DNA of 64,000 nt from Sedimentisphaerales bacterium (GTDB lineage: Bacteria > Planctomycetota > Phycisphaerae > Sedimentisphaerales > Anaerobacaceae), in assembly GCA_016936075.1 (NCBI GenBank), contig JAFGPS010000004.1, forward strand, positions 18,227 to 82,226, written 5' to 3'. The stretch's first letter is position 1. Every line of letters starts with the position of its first letter. The notes beneath the pieces are model-generated. The model worked only from the letters and a program-made list of their open reading frames with translations, searched no databases and had not been told where the DNA came from. Below are positions 39,863-52,820 of the stretch, one piece after another. The translations under genes and the position numbers were made by a program.

Positions 39863-41932
39863 TCAGAAATCATCAGATTCTTTGTTTGTGACCAGAGATT
39901 CCTGTGATAGGCTGGCTTGAGTTGTACCGCCGTAAGCGCCCATATTAATTCTGCCGCCATTTGGGAAGGGTTCATCTTCGCTTGGGCTATTGGGGTCTCC
40001 TGCGTCGAGACAAGGACTATTTACATCATCAAAAATCCATGTTTGGCTATTTGGGTCGTAATGACCGGCAGTAGATTTGAGATGATAATCGCCTTCCTGC
40101 CAAAAAGCATTCGGATCATTTGGTTCGACAATGATATTAGGATCATTTGCATCAATCCAAAAACCTGATTCGACAAATTGGGGCTCTATATCGTTATTTC
40201 CATTGCCCCATATTAGACCTTGTTGTGGATCATCGATTGCTAAAATACCATGCTGAATATCACTGTAGTTTATCTTGATAGTCGAGTTATTAAGGTTTTC
40301 TATAGCGTTTTCGCCGTTCCAAATTATACAGTTCAAAAATTCGATATTTCCTTTGTATTCGATATTTCCTGAGTATTTAAGCGGCATATTAAGGATAAAA
40401 GGACCAGAATCTTTTGCATAATTACCGTTAGCGGTACAATTTATGAAAGTTAAGCTGCCTCCTGCATTTATTACAGCTCCTCCCGCATTGCTTAGAATAG
40501 AAGATTCTGCTTTATTCCCACTGAAGATACAATTTTTTAACACAATATTACCTAAATAGTTTTTCATTACTCCACCATCTTTTTTTGCTAAGTTATTAAT
40601 AAAAACGCATGAGGTAAATATGGGATTGCTATAAGAGATGGATCCATGGGAGTTATCAAATGCACCGCTATTATTTGAATGATTACCTGAGAAAATACAA
40701 TTTGTAAGGTTTGGATCGGAATCACTGTTCGCTATTGCTCCTCCTTTAGAATCTGTGGAATTGCTCGTAAATATGCAGTTTGTTATACTTGGCTTGCTAT
40801 TGACGAAATTTGAAATTGCACCTCCGGCATTTTTTGCCCAATTTGCTTCAAAAGTGCAATCATTCAAAATAGGATGAGAATAATTCCCGTTTACAATAGC
40901 ACCTCCTTGATAAAAATTAGCAGTATTGCATAGGAATTTACAATTCGTAAAAACTCCATTACTTTCATTATAATTATATATTGCCGCACCATTACTCGCG
41001 AGATTTTCCGTAAATTCGCAATTTGTAATGATCGTGTTGCTTTGAAAATTGTAAATTGATCCGCCGTTGCCGCCGATTGGCGAGCTAATATTGTAATAGT
41101 AATTTGCGCTATTTTCTATGAATTTACAATTAGTTATGTTAGGATCGCTGCTTATACTATAAATTGCTCCTCCCTCGTAAGCTGCATTTATTGTAAATGT
41201 ACAATTTGAAATAACTGGTCCGCCAATGGCTGATTTGATGTAGAGACCACCGCCTCGGCTTGTAGAATCAAACTCATAATAATAATTATTACCTCTTGCA
41301 TTACCTGCTGTAATCGTAAAGCCTTCAAGTACTGAAGTGTCATCTGTAAAACTTGCCGTAACAACATGATAGCTATTGTCTAAAAATGATTGCTCAGTTA
41401 CGAGGTTATTGGGATCGTAGTCATTTGAATCATCGTTAAGCAAATCACCGCTCAAAATACTCTGGTATAACTCGATATTTCTTTCGTCGCTTGTTGTTTG
41501 TGTCTCGTCATTCTTTGCTTGAAAACTCGATATCTGAGTCCCGATAACAGAGTCCTGAGTCCCCAAACCCCAAAATCCACCTAATATAGTTACTCCGTTA
41601 AGTAGCTCGAAAGATTCATAAATATCTTCAATAAAAACATTTTCTCCTTTATCAGGAGTATAAATTCCCTGGGCCACACGTATCTCGATTCTCGTCGTAT
41701 TAGGCTCCTCGCTCGATGTTTCTGGTATGGAATCATCAGATACGAGTAACGATTGTGCTTTATATAGAGCATCCTGAAGATAAACGTAGGCATTTTCCCA
41801 CGATGAGCCGTCATTAAGACCTGAAGCATCATCATCGACATAAATAATCTGAGCTGAAACCTGAGAATTGCAAATTAATGTAAAAAACAGCGTTATGCCG
41901 GCTAATAGCAGAATTTTACTATGTTGTTTCAT
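39863..41932 (-). CDS. Secreted right-handed parallel beta-helix protein
   Basis: 689 residues. The signal peptide (ILLLAGITLFFTLICNSQVSA) is followed by IIYVDDDASGLNDGSSWENA, the usual start of bacterial pectate-lyase-like surface proteins. At least nine repeats of the form ITNCxFxxNxAxxxGGAIxN build the beta helix. The end (GGRINMGAYGGTTQAS) is a typical planctomycete conclusion. Between the signal region and the helix a low-complexity insertion (GLGTQDSVIGTQISSF...QTTSDE) interrupts the normal GGF...RDIELY...ILSGDL segment. It probably functions at the cell surface; no catalytic residues can be assigned. Confidence 0.88.
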   Translation of the reverse strand: MKQHSKILLLAGITLFFTLICNSQVSAQIIYVDDDASGLNDGSSWENAYVYLQDALYKAQSLLVSDDSIPETSSEEPNTTRIEIRVAQGIYTPDKGENVFIEDIYESFELLNGVTILGGFWGLGTQDSVIGTQISSFQAKNDETQTTSDERNIELYQSILSGDLLNDDSNDYDPNNLVTEQSFLDNSYHVVTASFTDDTSVLEGFTITAGNARGNNYYYEFDSTSRGGGLYIKSAIGGPVISNCTFTINAAYEGGAIYSISSDPNITNCKFIENSANYYYNISSPIGGNGGSIYNFQSNTIITNCEFTENLASNGAAIYNYNESNGVFTNCKFLCNTANFYQGGAIVNGNYSHPILNDCTFEANWAKNAGGAISNFVNSKPSITNCIFTSNSTDSKGGAIANSDSDPNLTNCIFSGNHSNNSGAFDNSHGSISYSNPIFTSCVFINNLAKKDGGVMKNYLGNIVLKNCIFSGNKAESSILSNAGGAVINAGGSLTFINCTANGNYAKDSGPFILNMPLKYSGNIEYKGNIEFLNCIIWNGENAIENLNNSTIKINYSDIQHGILAIDDPQQGLIWGNGNNDIEPQFVESGFWIDANDPNIIVEPNDPNAFWQEGDYHLKSTAGHYDPNSQTWIFDDVNSPCLDAGDPNSPSEDEPFPNGGRINMGAYGGTTQASLSQESLVTNKESDDF
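41482..41574. repeat. Low-complexity GGACTCAGGACTC-type repeat inside the beta-helix gene
   Basis: On the minus strand the segment reads GGGGACTCAGGACTCTGTTA, then TCGGGACTCAGATATCGAG and GACGAGACACAAACAACAAGCGACGAA. The last words match the family seen at 4882-4948. It is translated in frame as GTQDSVIGTQISSF through QTTSDER. Confidence 0.65.
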
Positions 41933-42011
41933 CAGTTCTCCTTCAAAGCATATATGATATCAAATTTGAACTGATTTTGCAACGATTTAAGCCTATTGGT
42001 GTTTAGTTATT

Positions 42012-45536
<3,525 letters not shown>

Positions 45537-46097
45537 TTAATCTTTTACTCTCGTTAAATATTCTCCTGTTCGAGTATCGACGCGAATAAGCTCGCCTGTC
45601 TTGATGAAAGAGGGTACATTTACAACCAGTCCTGTTTCAAGTGTCGCAGGTTTATTTTGATTGGTTGCAGTCGCTCCTTTAATTTCAGGTGCCGTATCAG
45701 TAACTTCCAGGTCCACTGTATTGGGCAGTGTAACTATTACAGGTTTGCCTTCGTACATACTAACCTGAATTGTTGTATTCGCCTTGCAATATTTTTGCCC
45801 ATCGCCAAAAGCATCGTCATCGAGACTTATCTGGTCGTAGGTAGTAGTATCCATCAGAATATGTTCACTCCCGGACGAATACAGGTATTCGTATGTTCTT
45901 TTATCGAGATATGCTTCTTCGATATATTCTTCCGAACGTAAGCGAATATTTTGAATACTTCCATCAGCAAGACTTTTTAGTTTTGTTTGATATACTGCAC
46001 CGCCTTTGCCCAACTTGACATGTTGATAATCGACTATTGCATATAGTTTGCCTTCGATTTTGACGGTTTGGCCTTTTTGCATTTCTGCTGCTTTCAT
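45537..46097 (-). CDS. efp: Translation elongation factor P
   Basis: 186 residues, normal length. It rescues ribosomes stalled on polyproline. Three beta-barrel domains are readable: KKGQ-like start MQKGQTVKIEGKLYAIVDYQH, a central TVDLEVTDTAPEIKGATA, and SFIKTGELIRVDTRTGEYLTRV. The modifiable loop residue is Lys in KLGKGGA (usual PGKGGA), so a lysine-modified EF-P (EpmA-type) is possible, with Pro replaced by Leu before Gly. The stop codon is immediately followed by the secA ATG, implying coupled expression. Confidence 0.95.
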   Translation of the reverse strand: MKAAEMQKGQTVKIEGKLYAIVDYQHVKLGKGGAVYQTKLKSLADGSIQNIRLRSEEYIEEAYLDKRTYEYLYSSGSEHILMDTTTYDQISLDDDAFGDGQKYCKANTTIQVSMYEGKPVIVTLPNTVDLEVTDTAPEIKGATATNQNKPATLETGLVVNVPSFIKTGELIRVDTRTGEYLTRVKD

Positions 46098-46210
46098 GTT
46101 TTCTCCGTTTTCAAATATTTATAAATCATACAAATAAAAGCGATATTATGTCAAAATTTAAAGATTCTGTCAATAACAGCCACAATAAAATGAATTTTAT
46201 CCTTTAGGTA

Positions 46211-46252
46211 TTGCCATCCTAATCATGCTTCATGGGCAAGATGCCCATGATA
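46211..46252. repeat. Second copy of the dispersed ATGGGCATCTTGCCCAT repeat
   Basis: In reverse orientation relative to 7043-7091. The minus strand reads TCATGGGCATCTTGCCCATG, then AAGCATGATTAGGATGGCAA. It lies downstream of the RNase R stop, between it and efp. Confidence 0.85.
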
Positions 46253-46262
46253 CGATTGTTTT

Positions 46263-48458
46263 TCATTTGTGCCTTTTTCGTTTATTTGGGAATTTATGTT
46301 TTTCTTTTGATTTCTTTTTTGATATTTTTTCCTTTGCCAGAGGCTCGATTGGGATTAGGTTCAACTGTCTTGCCGGGATATTTACTGAAGTGATTTTGGC
46401 TTCCATGGATTGTCCCATTCGAATACAGCTTCCTGAACGCTCTCCGACGACAGATTGTGTTTTATGATTATATTTCCATGAATCATGTCCCAAATCGTCC
46501 ATACGAATCAGGCCTTCTATGCCGAATTTCTTGCATTGTACGAAAACGCCAAAATTTGTCAGGCCGGTAACGACGCAACTCAACTTTTCGCCGATTTTCT
46601 TCGAGAGCATTTGCAGAATTAAAACCGTTTTCAGTTCATGCTCGGCTGATTCGGCATTTTGTTCGGTAAATGTGATGTGTTTGCCAATTTCAGAGAGGTC
46701 TTGCGTTGCTGATTGCTGCTTTGCGTCATTTATACGATTGTGCAGGTAGAAATCCAGAACACGATGAACGAGCAAGTCAGCGTATCTGCGAATAGGACTT
46801 GTGAAATGGCAATAATGAGTAGAAGCAAGCGCGTAATGGCCAATGTTTTCCGGTGCATATTGTGCCTTCTCGAAACTTCGCAAAACCGCTAAATTAATTC
46901 CAAGCGAACAATCTTCTCCTTTTACTTTATTCAGTAAATCCTGTAAAACTTTCCTGTCCGGGCTTTTTGGTATTGTAAAGCCGAACGCTTTTATAAGTCT
47001 GGCAAGATTTTTCATACTTATCAAATCTGGATCAGGATGAATTCGCCGCATAAACGGGATATTCAGCTTGTCCAAAAGCGATGCTACTGCGTCATTTGCT
47101 TCGACCATGAACATTTCTATCATAGTATGAGGATAGCTCGTATCCGCCGGTTCTGCATCGACAACCTGGCCAGACTCGTCCATGATAAGCTCCGTTTCAG
47201 GCATATCCAGGTGGAGCATTCCATTTTTTGTCCTGCGTTTTTCGATTATCCGGCTGAGAGTTTCCATTTTTTTGATAAGTTCGATTGCTTCAGGTTTTAT
47301 ATTTTTGGTATGACCTTTTAAGATTTCATTGGCCTGTAAATATGTCAATCTTTGTGTCGAGCAGATAATACAGTTTGCGTATTTTCGTGAGATAATTTCG
47401 CCATTATCGTCATAAGTTATAAAAGCACTTTTCGTAAATCTTTTCTGCTCAGGTTGTAAACTGCATATTCCATTACTCAAAATTTCAGGAAGCATTGGAA
47501 TAACTTTACCCGGCAGATAGACACTATTACCTCGAGCTTTCGCTTCGATATCCAAAGGCGAATCCGCAGTAACAAAATTGCTTACATCAGCGATATGAAC
47601 ACCGAGCACCCAGTTGCCTCCCGAATCTTTTTCGAGACTTATTGCGTCATCAAAATCTTTTGCGTCGTCAGGGTCAATTGTAATAATAATTTTGTTTGTT
47701 AAGTCCTGTCGCTCCCCGGTTTTATCTGGCTTGAATTGTTCTGCGGCTTGTCGTGCCTGTTCGATGCAATCGCTCTCGAACTCGCCCGGCAATTGAAACT
47801 GGTGAATAACAGACTTTATTTCAGTATCGTATCGGCCAGCTTTTCCGAGCACTTCGAGAATCACACCGCGAGCTAATAAATTTTCAGTAGGGTAGGATAG
47901 AATCTCAACAACTACCTTGTCTTTTTCCTGTGCGCCTTTTGCGGTTACATCATCGACAGAAATCGGTTCGATAAAACTTGAGCCATCCGGCTGAACAATC
48001 CAGCCTTCAGTGTGCTTTTGCAGAATACCTACAAATTTATTCTGCGCTCTTTTTATAATTTCGACAATCTCTCCGGCGTATTGCGTCTGGCCGTCGCGTT
48101 TTCCCTGCTTTTTGACTTTCGCGATAACTATATCACCTGTCATTGCTTCCAATGTAGCATCTGGAGGAATAAATAAATCGCCGTGTGTATTGGCATGTTG
48201 TGGTATGACAAATCCGAATCCTCTTGGATTTGACCGGAACGTTCCAACGATTTGCCCGGCAAGAGAGGGAAGATTTATAAGGTTTTTCGCACCTATTATA
48301 ACATGTCCAGCTTGCCGCATCTGGTCGAAGTCCTGCTTGAAATGTTCGAAATTTTCATCGCTTACACCCAGAGTTTTAGCTAATTGTGCCAACTTGAGCG
48401 GCTTATAGTCATCTTTTTTGAGAAGTTTGATTATTCTGTCTTTGTAAACTTGTGCCAT
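46263..48458 (-). CDS. rnr: Ribonuclease R
   Basis: 731 residues. It is a processive 3'-5' exoribonuclease acting on structured RNA. The N-terminal HTH (KLLKKDDYKPLKLAQLAKTL) is followed by a cold-shock domain (GTFRSNPRGFGFVIP). The RNB catalytic domain has metal-binding aspartates in IDPDDAKDFDDAISL. The RNB end (YCHFTSPIRRYADLLVHRVL) is intact, and a C-terminal S1 domain follows (CVVTGLTNFGVFVQCKKFGIEGLI). The tail is lysine-rich (KKKSKEKHKFPNKRK), as in RNase R. It stands upstream of efp-secA on the same strand. Confidence 0.95.
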   Translation of the reverse strand: MAQVYKDRIIKLLKKDDYKPLKLAQLAKTLGVSDENFEHFKQDFDQMRQAGHVIIGAKNLINLPSLAGQIVGTFRSNPRGFGFVIPQHANTHGDLFIPPDATLEAMTGDIVIAKVKKQGKRDGQTQYAGEIVEIIKRAQNKFVGILQKHTEGWIVQPDGSSFIEPISVDDVTAKGAQEKDKVVVEILSYPTENLLARGVILEVLGKAGRYDTEIKSVIHQFQLPGEFESDCIEQARQAAEQFKPDKTGERQDLTNKIIITIDPDDAKDFDDAISLEKDSGGNWVLGVHIADVSNFVTADSPLDIEAKARGNSVYLPGKVIPMLPEILSNGICSLQPEQKRFTKSAFITYDDNGEIISRKYANCIICSTQRLTYLQANEILKGHTKNIKPEAIELIKKMETLSRIIEKRRTKNGMLHLDMPETELIMDESGQVVDAEPADTSYPHTMIEMFMVEANDAVASLLDKLNIPFMRRIHPDPDLISMKNLARLIKAFGFTIPKSPDRKVLQDLLNKVKGEDCSLGINLAVLRSFEKAQYAPENIGHYALASTHYCHFTSPIRRYADLLVHRVLDFYLHNRINDAKQQSATQDLSEIGKHITFTEQNAESAEHELKTVLILQMLSKKIGEKLSCVVTGLTNFGVFVQCKKFGIEGLIRMDDLGHDSWKYNHKTQSVVGERSGSCIRMGQSMEAKITSVNIPARQLNLIPIEPLAKEKISKKKSKEKHKFPNKRKRHK

Positions 48459-48475
48459 TTCGACTCCGTTCTTTG

Positions 48476-48540
48476 TTCGTTCTGCGTTCAGTGTTCCGAG
48501 TTCTGAGTCGCAGTACGCAGCACGCAGTACTCAGAACGAA
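48476..48540. repeat. Dispersed TTCGTTCTG...CAGAACGAA inverted repeat
   Basis: Perfect 9-bp arms TTCGTTCTG (48476-48484) and CAGAACGAA (48532-48540) enclose CGTTCAGTGTTCCGAGTTCT followed by GAGTCGCAGTACGCAGCACGCAGTACT. The interior is made of GAGT/CAGTAC-type words. It lies just upstream of RNase R. Confidence 0.7.
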
Positions 48541-48591
48541 ATTTATTATAACAGCTTTGAATTGTTTATAAACAAGTAAATAAGAAATGTT

Positions 48592-48930
48592 TTAGCAGGT
48601 GCATTTCGCCTTTTTTGAGATTTTCATTAATTTTGCGATTTGCTTTTCGTCTATATCGTCAACTGAAAAGAATTTGATATGCCGCATTGTCTTGCCTTTT
48701 CCTTCGAAAAGAGCAATTTCTTTTTCTGATAAGCCGCTTATGGCAAATCCCATATTAACATGGTCCTTGAGTGCGACTATATAATATCTTTTATCATAGA
48801 AGGGCACACCCGCCCACATTTGCTCTTCAATCTTCGGATAAGTTTTCAATATAACCTCGCGCAGCTTCAAACAAATCTCCTTCTGCGGCGATTTCTGCTT
48901 CTTTTTATATTTTTCAACTTCTTTGTTCAT
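48592..48930 (-). CDS. DUF1801 (YdhG-like) protein
   Basis: 112 residues. The DUF1801 pattern is visible: SPQKEICLKLREVILKTYPKIEEQMWAGVPFY, KDHVNMGFAISGLSE and GKGKTMRHIKFFSVDDID. Members are small cytosolic proteins of unknown role. It lies between RNase R and a small membrane protein, probably a separate unit. Unusual only for its Cys-Thr-Cys end. Confidence 0.82.
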   Translation of the reverse strand: MNKEVEKYKKKQKSPQKEICLKLREVILKTYPKIEEQMWAGVPFYDKRYYIVALKDHVNMGFAISGLSEKEIALFEGKGKTMRHIKFFSVDDIDEKQIAKLMKISKKAKCTC

Positions 48931-48958
48931 AATAGTTATATAGCTAATTTAGTAAATT

Positions 48959-49441
48959 CTATTTAAAATAAATAGGTTCATTTTGTATATTAAAAGTAAA
49001 ATGTTTTTTCGGAGTAGGATTATAATGCCCTTTGGGGTAATACCAAAAATCTATCACGGCCCAATGCTTATCTGATATAGTAAATGTTTCTCGTAGCGAA
49101 ATCTTTTCCTGAGAACTATAAACTTTAAGTGTATGTTTACCTTTTGGTAATGAAAGAATAAATTTTTTCGAGTTATGCTGATTTTCAACTTCAAAATATT
49201 GTGATACAGCTACTTTGTCATCTATTCTTACCTGAATATCTACTTTGTTTATTTCGAAACTTTGATTACTTACGTATAAAACGAAATTTCCATTTTCTGA
49301 TAAAAGACTTTTATCAACAGATGGCAGCAAAATACTTTTTATGTTTACCACTGAAAGAAAGAATATAGAAATCATTATTAATATGAGCAAAATAACTTTT
49401 TTGTTTATATTTAATTTCTTTCTACTCATTTTATATCTCAT
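48959..49441 (-). CDS. Small membrane-anchored hypothetical protein
   Basis: 160 residues (start at M1 or M5). A basic N-terminus and a hydrophobic helix (KVILLILIMISIFFLSVVNI) anchor a domain of alternating strands (GNFVLYVSNQSFEINKVDIQVRID; KFILSLPKGKHTLKVYSSQEK; HWAVIDFWYYP). The order resembles a carbohydrate-binding-like beta sandwich, but no family is recognised. It is a single gene. Confidence 0.65.
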   Translation of the reverse strand: MRYKMSRKKLNINKKVILLILIMISIFFLSVVNIKSILLPSVDKSLLSENGNFVLYVSNQSFEINKVDIQVRIDDKVAVSQYFEVENQHNSKKFILSLPKGKHTLKVYSSQEKISLRETFTISDKHWAVIDFWYYPKGHYNPTPKKHFTFNIQNEPIYFK

Positions 49442-49557
49442 TTTGTACTGTATATAAAAACAGCCACATTTTCTCTACTTGGAGGATTATAAACGAAATT
49501 AGGTATGATTGGCAATTATAATAAGTAGGGGGGATGCAAATTTTTAAAACAGCAAAA

Positions 49558-49607
49558 GCGAAGCATGAAACAGTTCGGAAAAGATTCTTTACTGTTCCAG
49601 GCTTCGC
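49558..49607 (-). terminator. Terminator of rpsT
   Basis: Long stem with two mismatches: GCGAAGCATGAAACAGT (49558-49574) against ACTGTTCCAGGCTTCGC (49591-49607). On the minus strand it is followed by TTTTGCTGTTTTAAAA. It lies 63 bp after the S20 stop. Confidence 0.75.
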
Positions 49608-49631
49608 TTGATAAAGCAAACTTAATCCATC

Positions 49632-49669
49632 TCAAGCCGAGTCACGAGCGACTTGCGACGAGCGACGAA
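49632..49669. repeat. Dispersed CGAGTCACGAGCGACTTGCGACGAGCGACGAA repeat
   Basis: It lies directly before the rpsT stop (minus strand). The words CGAGTCACGAGCGAC and GCGACGAA match the right arm of the 4882-4948 repeat. Confidence 0.75.
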
Positions 49670-49942
49670 TTATTGTTTTGCTTTTAGTGCATTGAGTTTT
49701 TTTGTAAGACGAGATTTCTTACGAGCGGCTGTTTTCTTGTGCATTGTGCTTGTCGAAGCAGTCTTATCGAGTTTCTTTGTAACTAATCTCAACTGTTCTG
49801 TTGCTGCTGCGACGTCGCCTTTTTCAAGGATTTCTTCGTAATGTTTAATCTGGGTTTTAACCTGACTCTTGCGAGCGCGGTTGGTTGTTCTGCTTTTCTC
49901 GTTCTGTCTTACTCTTTTCTTCGACTGTAAAGAATGTGCCAC
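49670..49942 (-). CDS. rpsT: 30S ribosomal protein S20
   Basis: 90 residues, strongly basic. The S20 pattern is clear: AHSLQSKKRVRQNEKSRTTN and RKSQVKTQIKHYEEILEKGD, ending with TMHKKTAARKKSRLTKKLNAL. It binds 16S rRNA at the foot of the small subunit. It is monocistronic between the TPR gene (33 bp upstream) and its own terminator. Confidence 0.95.
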   Translation of the reverse strand: MAHSLQSKKRVRQNEKSRTTNRARKSQVKTQIKHYEEILEKGDVAAATEQLRLVTKKLDKTASTSTMHKKTAARKKSRLTKKLNALKAKQ

Positions 49943-49975
49943 TGTGTTCTCCTAAAAAACTATATTTTCTCAATT

Positions 49976-51382
49976 TCACTGAGAGGTTGGTTTATTTAAC
50001 TTATTCCTTAAATTATTTACTCGCTGGCTAACGTCTTTATATGCGAAATCGCTCTGTGCGATTTTACGAAAGATGTCCAGCGCTTCTTGCGTATTACCAT
50101 TTTCTTCATAAGCACGGGCAAGATTATACCTTAATTCCTTGCCCATTGCACTATCTTTTGTTTCATATGAATCTAAAGCACTCTTTAAAATGTCAATTGC
50201 ATCCGCAAACCAGCCCTTCATAAAGAAGCATAATCCGGTCTGGCTAAGTGATGAAAACCTCCTTTTGGGATCCTTTTGGGCTTCCTGGAACAGAGGTATT
50301 GCTTCATCATATTTTTTATTGCGAACCAGACGTGTCGCGTAATCGAACTTGGTTTCAAGATTAGTTGGATAATGTTCCATTTTGACACGATAATGCTCAA
50401 GTTCGGTATTATTCAATTGTACCTGAAGCTGTTCCACTGCAGTTTGTGTCGGTTCATCATTTGGATTGGTTTGTAATGTTTTTTTTGCTTGTCGAATTTT
50501 TCTTTTAATCTGTTTTATTTTAATCTGGCCTGCACGTTGTAGGAAATTGTAATCATCCGTTTTATTATAAGTGCTTTCAAGTAAAGATATTGCATCGTTT
50601 TCACCTGCATCGGTTTCAAGTCCTGAAAGCGCATCTGCAAGCTCGAAAATATTGGCAGGAAGAGTTGGGTTTTGAGCTATTTTTTTTCTTGCGTCTTCGA
50701 CAGCCTGAACACGGTAACTTTCACTTCTTACGGTTTCTCCCTGTGCGTGAAGTTTTTGCTGGCTATCCCTATCCTTAATGGATTCTCTAAAATCGCTTTC
50801 GCCGTCATATTTGCCGCGTTCCATAGTCAGTTCGGCGGAAAGATTTTTGAATTCGTCAGCCAGGTATTTATCATCCGGTTTAAGCCTGACGGCATATTGG
50901 CATGCCGCAAGGGCCTTATCAAGCTTTTTGAGTTGTATATACGAATCTTTTAATAGAATATATGTGCTTAAAGAAGGTTTTTCAGAGGAATTATTAGTCT
51001 GAAAAATCACATTTGCTATCCAGTCAGCCGTTTTGATGTAATTTCCTGCTACAGCAGCTTTTAGCATTGCTTCGGCATAGGGAAGATGGTCGGGATCTTT
51101 CACGAAAAGATATTCGGCATTCAGCATCTGTTCAAGGGGAGTTTTTCCTCCCATACGCTTAACTTTTTCTACCATAGAAGGTTTTTTTCCGCCTTTTCCT
51201 TTGCGGTGCATAGCCATTTCACATAGGGGCAAATGGCCTTCTTCAAGCGCGTCTGGAGCGTAGTGCAGGCCTTCAATGTACATCTCAATAGCGTAGTCAA
51301 AATTGGAGCTTTGAGCTAATTTCCGCCCTTTAGTAAAAAAAGCCTTTGCTTTTGCCAGTAATGTACCGTTTTCTTCGATCAT
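49976..51382 (-). CDS. TPR-repeat protein
   Basis: 468 residues, no signal peptide. Successive TPR units are readable: AFFTKGRKLAQSSNFDYAIEMY; STYILLKDSYIQLKKLDKALAACQYAVRLKPDD; TKFDYATRLVRNKKYDEAIPLFQEAQ; RYNLARAYEENGNTQEALDIFRKIA. A charged coiled segment in the middle (KIKQIKRKIRQAKKTL) may mediate assembly. It is probably a cytosolic scaffold. It lies upstream of rpsT on the same strand and divergent from glyA. Function unknown. Confidence 0.85.
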   Translation of the reverse strand: MIEENGTLLAKAKAFFTKGRKLAQSSNFDYAIEMYIEGLHYAPDALEEGHLPLCEMAMHRKGKGGKKPSMVEKVKRMGGKTPLEQMLNAEYLFVKDPDHLPYAEAMLKAAVAGNYIKTADWIANVIFQTNNSSEKPSLSTYILLKDSYIQLKKLDKALAACQYAVRLKPDDKYLADEFKNLSAELTMERGKYDGESDFRESIKDRDSQQKLHAQGETVRSESYRVQAVEDARKKIAQNPTLPANIFELADALSGLETDAGENDAISLLESTYNKTDDYNFLQRAGQIKIKQIKRKIRQAKKTLQTNPNDEPTQTAVEQLQVQLNNTELEHYRVKMEHYPTNLETKFDYATRLVRNKKYDEAIPLFQEAQKDPKRRFSSLSQTGLCFFMKGWFADAIDILKSALDSYETKDSAMGKELRYNLARAYEENGNTQEALDIFRKIAQSDFAYKDVSQRVNNLRNKLNKPTSQ

Positions 51383-51560
51383 TAAATCTATATTTTGATA
51401 TCTTTTGTTGGTATATTGCTAAATCGTTAATATTAGTCTAAAAAATCAAATTTGTCAACAAATAAAAAACTTGTCTGAGACTCTAAGCTATGATATAAAT
51501 ACCGCTTTGTGTTTGTATTACTTTTATAAATAGAAAGAAACTTAAATATTTTAGTGAGTA

Positions 51561-52820
51561 ATGATTATGATAAATGCTCTCGAACAGTACGATCCACAGA
51601 TATTTGAGCTTATCAGGCAGGAATCAGCTCGTCAGAGTGGTTCGATACGCCTGATACCCTCTGAGAATTATGTTTCCAAAGCAGTAATGCTCGCCAGCGG
51701 AAGCTGCTTAACCAATAAATACGCCGAAGGTTACCCCGGCAAACGTTATTATGAAGGCCAGCAGGTAACGGACCTGATAGAAAGACTTGCACAGGAACGG
51801 GCAACGAAGCTATTTAAAGCTGACCATGCCAATGTGCAGCCTTATTCCGGTTCAGTTGCAAACCTTGCGGCTTATTCCGCTCTGATAAAACCCGGCGATA
51901 CGATTATGGGTATGTCTTTATCCCACGGCGGCCACCTGACTCATGGCTGGAAAGTTTCACTGACAAGCAAGTTCTTCAATTCTGTGCCGTATCCAGTGAA
52001 TACTGATACTGGATTGCTGGATTTTAACATGATTGAAGATTTAGCAAAGCAGCATAAGCCCAAAATAATTGTTTCAGGCGCAACTGCATATCCGAGAGAA
52101 ATTGATTTCGAGATATTCGAGCAAATTGCAAAAAAAGTCGGGGCGTATCTTGTTAGCGATATTGCTCACATCGCCGGTCTTGTTGTAGCTGGACTTCATA
52201 AAAGCCCTGTTCCATATGCTGATGTCGTATCGACTACTACACATAAAACACTTCGTGGTCCACGCGGCGGAATGCTCCTTTGCAAAGAAGAGCATACATC
52301 AAAGGTCGATAAGGCTGTATTCCCTGGTCTGCAGGGCGGTCCTCATATGCATACTATGACTGCGATTGCAGTTGCGATGGCAGAAGCAAATACTCCTGAA
52401 TTTGTCGCTTATGCAACACAGGTTGTGAAAAACGCAAAAATTTTAGCGGCTAAGCTCATGGAATATGGTTTTACTCTTGTCACTGGTGGTACGGATAACC
52501 ATCTGATTTTGATTGATCTGAGAAGTAAAGATATTCCCGGAAAGAAAATGGCTAAGGCACTCGACAGGGCAAGGATTGTTACGAATTATAATACTATACC
52601 TGGTGACTCTGCTCCGCCAATGAATCCGAATGGAGTTCGTATCGGAACGCCGGCTATTACAACTCGCGGTATGAAAGAACCTGAAATGGAACAGATTGCA
52701 GATTTTATCAATACAGTCGCTGAAAACATTGACAATGAATCAATCATTGAAAAAGTCGGAAAAGACGTTCTACTGCTATGTTCACAATTTCCTGTACCTG
52801 AGCACTTCATAAAACAGTGA
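51561..52820 (+). CDS. glyA: Serine hydroxymethyltransferase
   Basis: 419-residue PLP enzyme. It interconverts serine and glycine with tetrahydrofolate, supplying one-carbon units. Motifs: IRLIPSENYVSKAV, the tetrahydrofolate/PLP region TNKYAEGYPGKRYYEGQQ, SDIAHIAGLVVAG, and the Schiff-base Lys in STTTHKTLRGPRGG. The C-terminal GTPAITTRGMKEPEM is typical. M1 or M3 could be the start. A terminator follows about 160 bp downstream. It is divergent from the TPR gene. Confidence 0.96.
   Translation: MIMINALEQYDPQIFELIRQESARQSGSIRLIPSENYVSKAVMLASGSCLTNKYAEGYPGKRYYEGQQVTDLIERLAQERATKLFKADHANVQPYSGSVANLAAYSALIKPGDTIMGMSLSHGGHLTHGWKVSLTSKFFNSVPYPVNTDTGLLDFNMIEDLAKQHKPKIIVSGATAYPREIDFEIFEQIAKKVGAYLVSDIAHIAGLVVAGLHKSPVPYADVVSTTTHKTLRGPRGGMLLCKEEHTSKVDKAVFPGLQGGPHMHTMTAIAVAMAEANTPEFVAYATQVVKNAKILAAKLMEYGFTLVTGGTDNHLILIDLRSKDIPGKKMAKALDRARIVTNYNTIPGDSAPPMNPNGVRIGTPAITTRGMKEPEMEQIADFINTVAENIDNESIIEKVGKDVLLLCSQFPVPEHFIKQ

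Noticed and set aside
39863-41932. Regularly spaced repeats suspected as a CRISPR-like array
   Set aside because: The repeats are degenerate protein-level beta-helix units (ITNCxFxxN) in a continuous ORF with a signal peptide; no identical direct repeats with spacers.
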